DNA of 64,000 nucleotides from assembly GCF_026210795.1 (NCBI RefSeq), contig NC_089444.1:3462501-3526500 (forward strand). The letters are read 5' to 3'. The stretch comes from Rhizophagus irregularis. Its lineage: Eukaryota; Glomeromycota; Glomeromycetes; Glomerales; Glomeraceae. Positions 58,405-64,000 of this stretch are shown one piece after another. Made by a program: the position numbers and the translations under genes. The notes below the pieces were generated by a model. The model worked only from the letters and a program-made list of their open reading frames with translations. It had not been told where the DNA came from and searched no databases. The number at the start of each line of letters is the position of its first letter. Position 1 is the first letter of the stretch.

Positions 58405-59549
58405 GCAACTGAGACCTTTTTCGCGTATCTTATTTATTATTTTATAATAATGTGATCAAAATTTTGTATATCACTAATTATAAAGTGACCAAAATTTGTG
58501 TATCACTATTATAAAGTGATCAATAACATACGTGAAAAATGTCCAGTGCTTACATAGAACATATACAATAAAGTTATATTATACTTTTAGAGCTTATATT
58601 AAGAAAGTCTGAATTGCATTTGAGTGTATATTAAACTTATTATAAATGGCTTGTTCAAACTACTTGAAGTCTATAATTATTTCATGGCATAGTTTTATGA
58701 AAAAATAGTGTATACAAAATTTGTAATTTCTAACATTTTACCGCCTGATCTTCAATTATAAGTTTATATAAGAAATATACTGTATACATATAATGTACTA
58801 TAATATTTCATTCAATTTCTCATTTTTTTTATCTTGTTTTTTTTTCATTTTATATTTTATTATTTCATCATTTTTTTTTTATTATTTGAAAGAAAATTTA
58901 GGTTGTTTTAGATTATATCATATTTTTATCATTAAATTTTTAATCAAATTAGTAATGAATAAATATACAGTATATATTAAAATAGATAAAAAGTATATCA
59001 CTTGATTTATAACATTTTATTGTCAACTTTTAATTTAAATTTTATTTTTAAATAGTTAAAAAGCTATCAAAATTTTCTTATTTGTAAACAAAATTGCTTT
59101 TGATTTTTTCAATTTTCTCGTGTTCAACCGACTATCTAATTAATGAATGGAATCACGTGTTTTCGGAATTTTTTTTTTTTTTTTTTTTTTTGAAAAAATC
59201 GATGAAATTAAATTTATTCAGAAATAAATAATCACAAAATGTATCTTTTAATGTATGATATTATGATATTTATTTACATAAGTAATATGCTACGTCAGAC
59301 GTCAGCGATATGTAAGTGAGATACAATTATGTTTAATAAGTTTATAGAATGTGTGTAAAATGACTTTTAAAAAAAAAATTTACCCCAGTTTAACGTGACA
59401 TGTCAGATAAAAGAAATTCCACCCAATTTCCATTTTTTTACTATTTTCGTAAAAAATATAAAGTCCTTTGTTTCATTGCTCTTTTTTATGAATAAAACAT
59501 TCAGTTAAATATTATGAAACGACTTGGTGAATTAAACGTTTATTGGAGA
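58405..59549. other. AT-rich spacer
   Basis: It contains a 23-nt T tract (about 59169-59191) and near-duplicate phrases at 58452-58515 (gtgatcaaaattttgtatatcac, written here as two pieces: gtgatcaaaa and ttgtatatcac). The pyrimidine-rich block 58800-58880 resembles 46770-46830. No gene is supported. Confidence 0.3.
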
Positions 59550-61480
59550 AATTACCTGTCAGCTAAAAAATGTTTGTCAGTAAAATGATTGCCAGTGAAA
59601 GTAATTGTCAGCGAAGCGAACCAACCTCATTTCTTTCATTAATATCTCATATCTGTCCATACATAAAAATTTTGTCCGAATATTACTGTAGTAATCATTA
59701 CTCGTGATCGGTAATATAGTTGCAACTCATCATCATTTCATCGACAATTATATAACCAACAATCATTTGGTTGACAGGTACGTTTTGCTGACACATTTTA
59801 CCAACAATCATTTAACCGACAGGTACATTACACCGTTAATCAAATTACTGACAAATATATCTATTTCCTTTTTGTAAATGGGAATAATTTTTTTCTCCAT
59901 GGGAAAATTTTAACAAGCAATCTAAAGTATATGACAGTTGCCAATTAAGAAATTCAAATTCACGTACACAATCCAATAAATTTTAATGATCAGATGTATA
60001 AATATCAATTAATCCCTTAAATTACGTCAATATTAACAAATTTTTTTCAGTATTTAATATTTTACACAATATGAATAATATTATTGTATATCATCAATAC
60101 AAAATACTTACTTTTTAAATGAAGCCACAATTTAATTTATATAAAAGGAAATTGTATTATTTCGTACGCAGTCAATAATGATTAATTTCTTATCTCTTTT
60201 CTTTGTGTTCGGATGATACCCATTTGTTTATGGATAGCATAGTAAATAACTAATAACTTATTTGTAATTTGATTGTCGGTATGATGTACATGTACCTGTC
60301 GGTTAAATGATCGTCGGTGTAGGGATTGGAATCGGATTCTACTAAAATCGAATTAATCGAAAATCGAATCAGAATCGACTATCGAATAAAAAATCGAAAC
60401 TATAATGCCGGCCAGAATTACTAAATTCCACCTCGCGTTATATCACATGACTTTACAAAAAAAGGAAATTTTTTCTCCAATAAAAATCGGAGAATTAGTG
60501 TAATATTACACGAGGAGACGATCGTTTAGTTATTAAAAGTCACGTGACACATATTAAGTTGCAAACAAATCTAGAGCACGTGACCTAAAGTGTCACGTCT
60601 AAATTTTGTGTAACATTTTGAAAAAAAAATTCGGAGACTTTTTAATACTTAAATATCTTTATAGTAAGAAAAGATATAGTAAGAAAAGACAATGGAAATA
60701 AAATAAATTTTTTTAAGTTTCAAATAATTTTATTATATTTTTATTTAATAATTTTTACTTTATATATTTATGAAGTAAAAAATTTTTTTTCTTTGTCGTA
60801 AAAAATTCCCTGTATAACTGATAAAATAATATATACCTAACTAATATATTATGATAAAACAATAAATATTAATATTTTACGTTCCTTTAAAATTTTTAAA
60901 GTTTGTTTTAGCAAGTATTAAAGTATTTTTTATATTTAATTATATATATTTTGACTTTTTTTGTATAAATAGCACAAACTTGTATATTTTATGATAAAAA
61001 TAATAAAAAGAAATAATATGGGCTTCCAAGGTTTCCAAAAAATAAATTGTATAAAGAAATGGGTGAATGGACAAGTTAATATTTGACGTGAGAAAAAAAT
61101 ATTTATTTATATCGCATCATCACGGATCACGTGCCACGCTTTTTTGTTGGTTACTAAAATAAGTAGAATAGCTTTTGCGTTAAATTTGTGATCATTGGAA
61201 TTGCCTTGCCACAAATTTAATGGTGCGCAATCGATTAGAAACGATTAATCGCAATCGAAAATCGATTCTAATTATGGGAATCGATTCCCCCAGTCCCCCT
61301 ACATCAGTGAATCTAGTGTCGGTGAAATGTTTCTGTCGGTAAAATGTTTCTATCGGTAAATGCTTCTGTCGGTGAAATGTTTCGTTCGGGAAGTTTTTCT
61401 GTCGGTGAAGTGTTTCGGTAAAATGTTTTCTATCGGTAAAATGTTTCTGTCGGTGAAATAATTGTCGATCAAATTATTTT
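59550..61480. repeat. Dispersed GTCGGTAAAATG-type short repeats, both orientations
   Basis: Units of about 14-18 bp such as gtcggtaaaatgtttct and gtcggtgaaatgtttc form clusters at 61310-61470. Variants with gtcagt occur at 59560-59620. Reversed copies (attttaccaaca, catttaaccgacaggtac) are at 59740-59850, and forward ones again at 60270-60320. The opposing arrays look like the arms of a foldback element; a later insertion (60320-61301) separates them. Confidence 0.55.
60320..61301. mobile_element. 982-bp hAT-like element with TAGGG ends and 8-bp target duplication
   Basis: The left end tagggattggaatcggattc and the right end read reversed, tagggggactgggggaatcg, are followed by more ttaatcg/atcgaaaatcga words in both arms. 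The flanking octamers are cgtcggtg (60312-60319) and catcagtg (61302-61309). They match at six of eight positions, with both changes being CG to CA. No transposase frame is present. Confidence 0.65.
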
Positions 61481-62190
61481 TGGTTAATTAAACCAAACCA
61501 TAGGTTTGAATTACAAAGTAAAAATATAAATAGCATGATATTGCAGAAATAACTCTCGGCGAATTATATGATAATATAAAGACAACGTGAAGAAAAAAAC
61601 TTTTCAATATAATTATTAATTCAAACCAAAATGCCAATAATAGCTATGAAAAAAATCTTCTTTAAAATATATTAAAAATATATTCAAAGTTTAAAAATAT
61701 TTTAAAACATATTTAAAATATAATTAAAATACACTTAAAATTACAATTTTAAGCATATTTTAGACGTAAACTTTCTGATGTATTTAAATTATTTAAATTA
61801 TATTTAAATTTGAGCATTCTTCGTTCTCGATCGGTTAACTTTATTTGTATTAATTTTTTTTTTATAAAGCTTGTCTACCAGTGTTATTACAAAAAACATT
61901 GAGAATTAAAACGAATTTGAAAAAAAAAAACTTAAAACTTGTAAGCTATTGTTTTGATAAGCATAAAATACGGAAATATTTGTGAAGTGTAAACTTCAAT
62001 AAGATTCGGTAAGACCAATAAAACATATAGTATATAATATATCATATATATCATTTAACTTAATTAGCTTAAATAGAAATGCTTATAATAATAATTCATA
62101 TAAATTTTTAAATTTGTGTAAACGAATATATTACCAATTAAAAAAGTCATATTAATGCTTTCTTTTTCGAACTTGTCAGCGTGGAACGAT
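61481..62190. other. AT-rich spacer
   Basis: tattaaaaatatattcaaag and related tttaaaatatatt words recur at 61660-61810, a degenerate simple repeat. The region also holds the 3' side of the HMG gene. Confidence 0.3.
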
Positions 62191-62817
62191 TCAACGTTTA
62201 AGTAAATAATCAATTGTTTGTTCCAACATTCTAATATATTCTCGATCATTAAGTGCATGTGAGGGATTAAAATTTAAAGAATTTACTAGGGAAGTGTCAG
62301 TTGAACCGACAGTAGGATGATTCACTCTATTACTATCAAGTTGAACTTCAACATGTTTTTTATTTTCTTTTTCTGTGCAAAAATCCATGTAATTGCTTTT
62401 TTGTTTATTTTCAGCATAATCATTCATATGTTTATCTAGAACAATTTGAATGTTATTCTGCTTATAAATTGATTTCGCATCCTTAACTAGCGATTCATAA
62501 AAATCTTTTACGTTTTTTGGTTCCATATTCCAAGAACTCTTAGCGATTTTGGAAACTTTACCCACAGGAGGTATTTTACACTTTTTAATACGATATTCTT
62601 TCATTAACGCCATTCTATATACGATAAAAGCGTTTGGAACCAATTTTGGTTTATTATTTGTGTTGGAGTTTTTGATTAATTCATCAATCGTCAAGGTCGG
62701 AGGGAAAGATGGCTTGATATCAATGAGATTATTGTTGTTGGGGTTGTCGATATTGTTTGCAAGGATTAATGAAGTAACGCGTTTGCGATTTTTTTGTTTT
62801 AAAGAAGTTTTAGGCAT
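62191..62817 (-). CDS. MATA-type HMG-box protein
   Basis: This is a single-exon gene of 208 residues. The HMG box covers about residues 58-120: KLVPNAFIVYRMALMKEYRI with the PNAF-x-x-Y-R start of the MATA_HMG group, then IPPVGKVSKIAKSSWNMEP with the buried Trp (W96), and KNVKDFYESLVKDAKSIYKQ. It is expected to bind the DNA minor groove, bend DNA and act as a transcription factor in the nucleus. The N-terminus has basic clusters (KQKNRKR), and the rest is Asn/Ser-rich and probably disordered. A short C-terminal helix (REYIRMLEQTIDYLLKR) ends the protein. MATA-HMG genes are numerous in arbuscular mycorrhizal fungi, so a sexual role should not be assumed. Its start is the first ATG, with no upstream in-frame alternative seen. 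Confidence 0.9.
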   Translation of the reverse strand: MPKTSLKQKNRKRVTSLILANNIDNPNNNNLIDIKPSFPPTLTIDELIKNSNTNNKPKLVPNAFIVYRMALMKEYRIKKCKIPPVGKVSKIAKSSWNMEPKNVKDFYESLVKDAKSIYKQNNIQIVLDKHMNDYAENKQKSNYMDFCTEKENKKHVEVQLDSNRVNHPTVGSTDTSLVNSLNFNPSHALNDREYIRMLEQTIDYLLKR

Positions 62818-63134
62818 AATGTAATATAATAAAGAAAAATAGAGAATTTATCATATACATAAACATAAAAAAGAAATTGAAGTCTTGAAGTAATTGAAAC
62901 GCGCTTTTATATTATAAGTTCTGAAGCCCAAAATTCAATTGAAAATTATAAATCCCGTCAGTCAGTAAAAGAAAGCTAACTTGTAACGTTACTCAAATTT
63001 ATTGTTTCAGAAACGAATTTTCATTTAAATATATATTATCGGAAAATTTTTTAAAATAACCAAATAAATTATATTATTGGATGGTCAAAATTATTGTACA
63101 ATTTGACATCACACATTGTGTTAATCTTTAAATT

Positions 63135-63335
63135 CATGATTCGCCGACTATGGGATGTGGCTATGTAATGAAACAATCTGACGTTACCTTCTATTAAAAA
63201 TTTATATAAAGAGGAAGTGGCTGAAAATCACATACCAGATACTGTGTTTCCTAATGGGTCTAATTTTTCCCAAATTTTAATTAGTCTCGGCCCACATTAC
63301 ACTAGTCATTTTATGTCACTGATCGGCGAATCATG
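63135..63335. mobile_element. 201-bp element with 13-bp inverted ends
   Basis: catgattcgccga at 63135-63147 is exactly reversed as tcggcgaatcatg at 63323-63335. The size and structure suggest a MITE; no target duplication is clear. Confidence 0.5.
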
Positions 63336-63795
63336 TATTAATACTTAACCAATAGGATCTTACCAACATTTATTTATAGTAATTAAATTAAGTAAAGAAA
63401 AGACATCATATTTTTTATTACCGCATGACATACAGGATACAGCCACATTTATTTTTAGAGGTAATGCAATAGGTAAAATTTATAATTATATATTATCAAT
63501 CTTTTTTTATTAAGATTATCATTTCATTTTTTTCTAAATGGATATTTGCGATAGAGTTCGTATTTGTTATCCACGGATATTCGGATATTCGGATATCCGG
63601 ATAGAACGGATACGAAATTTTGGATATCCGGATAAACCAGTGGCAGTAATTCGGGCCAATTTTTATAGTGCTGGCTGGAATAATGTTAAATTATGATTAT
63701 TATATTTAGTTGTGATGAGAGTGCTTCTTATATAATAAAATATATGATGATAAGTTTATAAAAGAAAAGAACTCTTTAGTTTCCTTAAAAACGGC

Positions 63796-63812
63796 TGTCT
63801 GTGAAACAGACA
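63796..63812. repeat. Small hairpin with GAA loop
   Basis: tgtctgt and acagaca form a 7-bp stem around gaa. Confidence 0.7.
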
Positions 63813-64000
63813 AAATTACGTAATATTACGCAGTTGCCTGACACCATTTTTACTGGATTTTAAATTCAGTTAATATTACTAGCTCATCCGTACCATTCCC
63901 TTTTAATTAATTTATGAATCTTATTAGTTAATTAGCAAAAAAAAAAATTGTTTTTTGAAATAGTTACCCTGCAAAATATTAAATCGTAGATCTCAATATT

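Larger units (their letters stand above)
62818..64000. other. Spacer to the right window edge
   Basis: It includes the small inverted-repeat element at 63135-63335, ggatatccggata words at 63570-63640 and atagtgctggctgg (63666), which mirrors the tggccagcacta word at 12106 and 38573 and may be a transposon end. No gene is supported. Confidence 0.35.

Noticed and set aside
1..64000. tRNA or rRNA genes
   Set aside because: No cloverleaf-like conserved boxes or rRNA segments were recognised by eye; a covariance-model scan would be needed to exclude a tRNA fully.

Overview
The window looks like nuclear DNA of an arbuscular mycorrhizal fungus (Glomeromycotina, most like Rhizophagus). This is inferred from family content, not from a search. 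The pointers are very AT-rich DNA, short GT-AG introns, expanded tyrosine-kinase-like (TKL) kinases with the C-terminal signature HPQAIYTSRLLNPF, Crinkler (CRN) proteins and their relics, a MATA-type HMG gene, and many degenerate transposons and satellites.

Layout. 1-7.6 kb: a partial gene, a secreted GH24 (T4-type) lysozyme, a ~174-bp satellite, and a four-exon gene fusing a RING-like finger, a ubiquitin-like domain and a TerD domain. 7.6-17.5 kb: gene-poor, with a 24-bp minisatellite, a 2.4-kb AACGTT satellite, hairpins, retroposon-like copies inserted repeatedly at one target, and two kinase relics. 17.7-22.1 kb: kinase array locus 1. 22.7-27.7 kb: decayed genes, including a Crinkler and an arrestin-like fragment. 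29.4-37.0 kb: kinase array locus 2. 38.6-45 kb: one intact Crinkler (header, P-loop NTPase, PD-(D/E)XK-like domain) beside a broken Crinkler (header, nuclease-like, kinase) and small relics. 49.7-57.0 kb: kinase array locus 3, degenerate. 57.4-64 kb: hAT-like and foldback elements and a MATA-HMG gene.

The most unusual feature is the three kinase arrays. Each starts at a conserved MSSQ start codon 44-47 bp downstream of TATAAATAA. Each continues as a string of near-identical cassettes of ~375-408 nt, bounded by short phase-0 introns, and ends in one exon holding the whole kinase C-lobe. A cassette encodes the end of one N-lobe (beta4-beta5, YGISQNPDTNDYILVQ), a linker (SGNEKIDDFIQEMQL) and the start of the next N-lobe (beta1 to alphaC). 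Locus 1 has 8 N-lobes, locus 2 has 14 and locus 3 has 13. Only the last N-lobe before the catalytic exon keeps a glycine-rich loop (GKGGF). The others have forms such as GKNSS, although most keep the VALK lysine. Because every cassette is phase 0 at both ends, each could be skipped or joined straight to the catalytic exon. The arrays could therefore encode giant proteins of many pseudo-N-lobes plus one kinase (about 1305 and 2081 residues), or act as a bank of alternative N-lobe exons.

Locus 3 shows how such arrays change: a perfect-looking 445-bp cassette duplication, a 154-bp inversion inside one exon, frameshifts, loss of the last acceptor, and a 676-bp transposon in the catalytic exon. 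All exon coordinates were read by eye from reading frame, GT-AG sites and comparison among cassettes. No searches were run.
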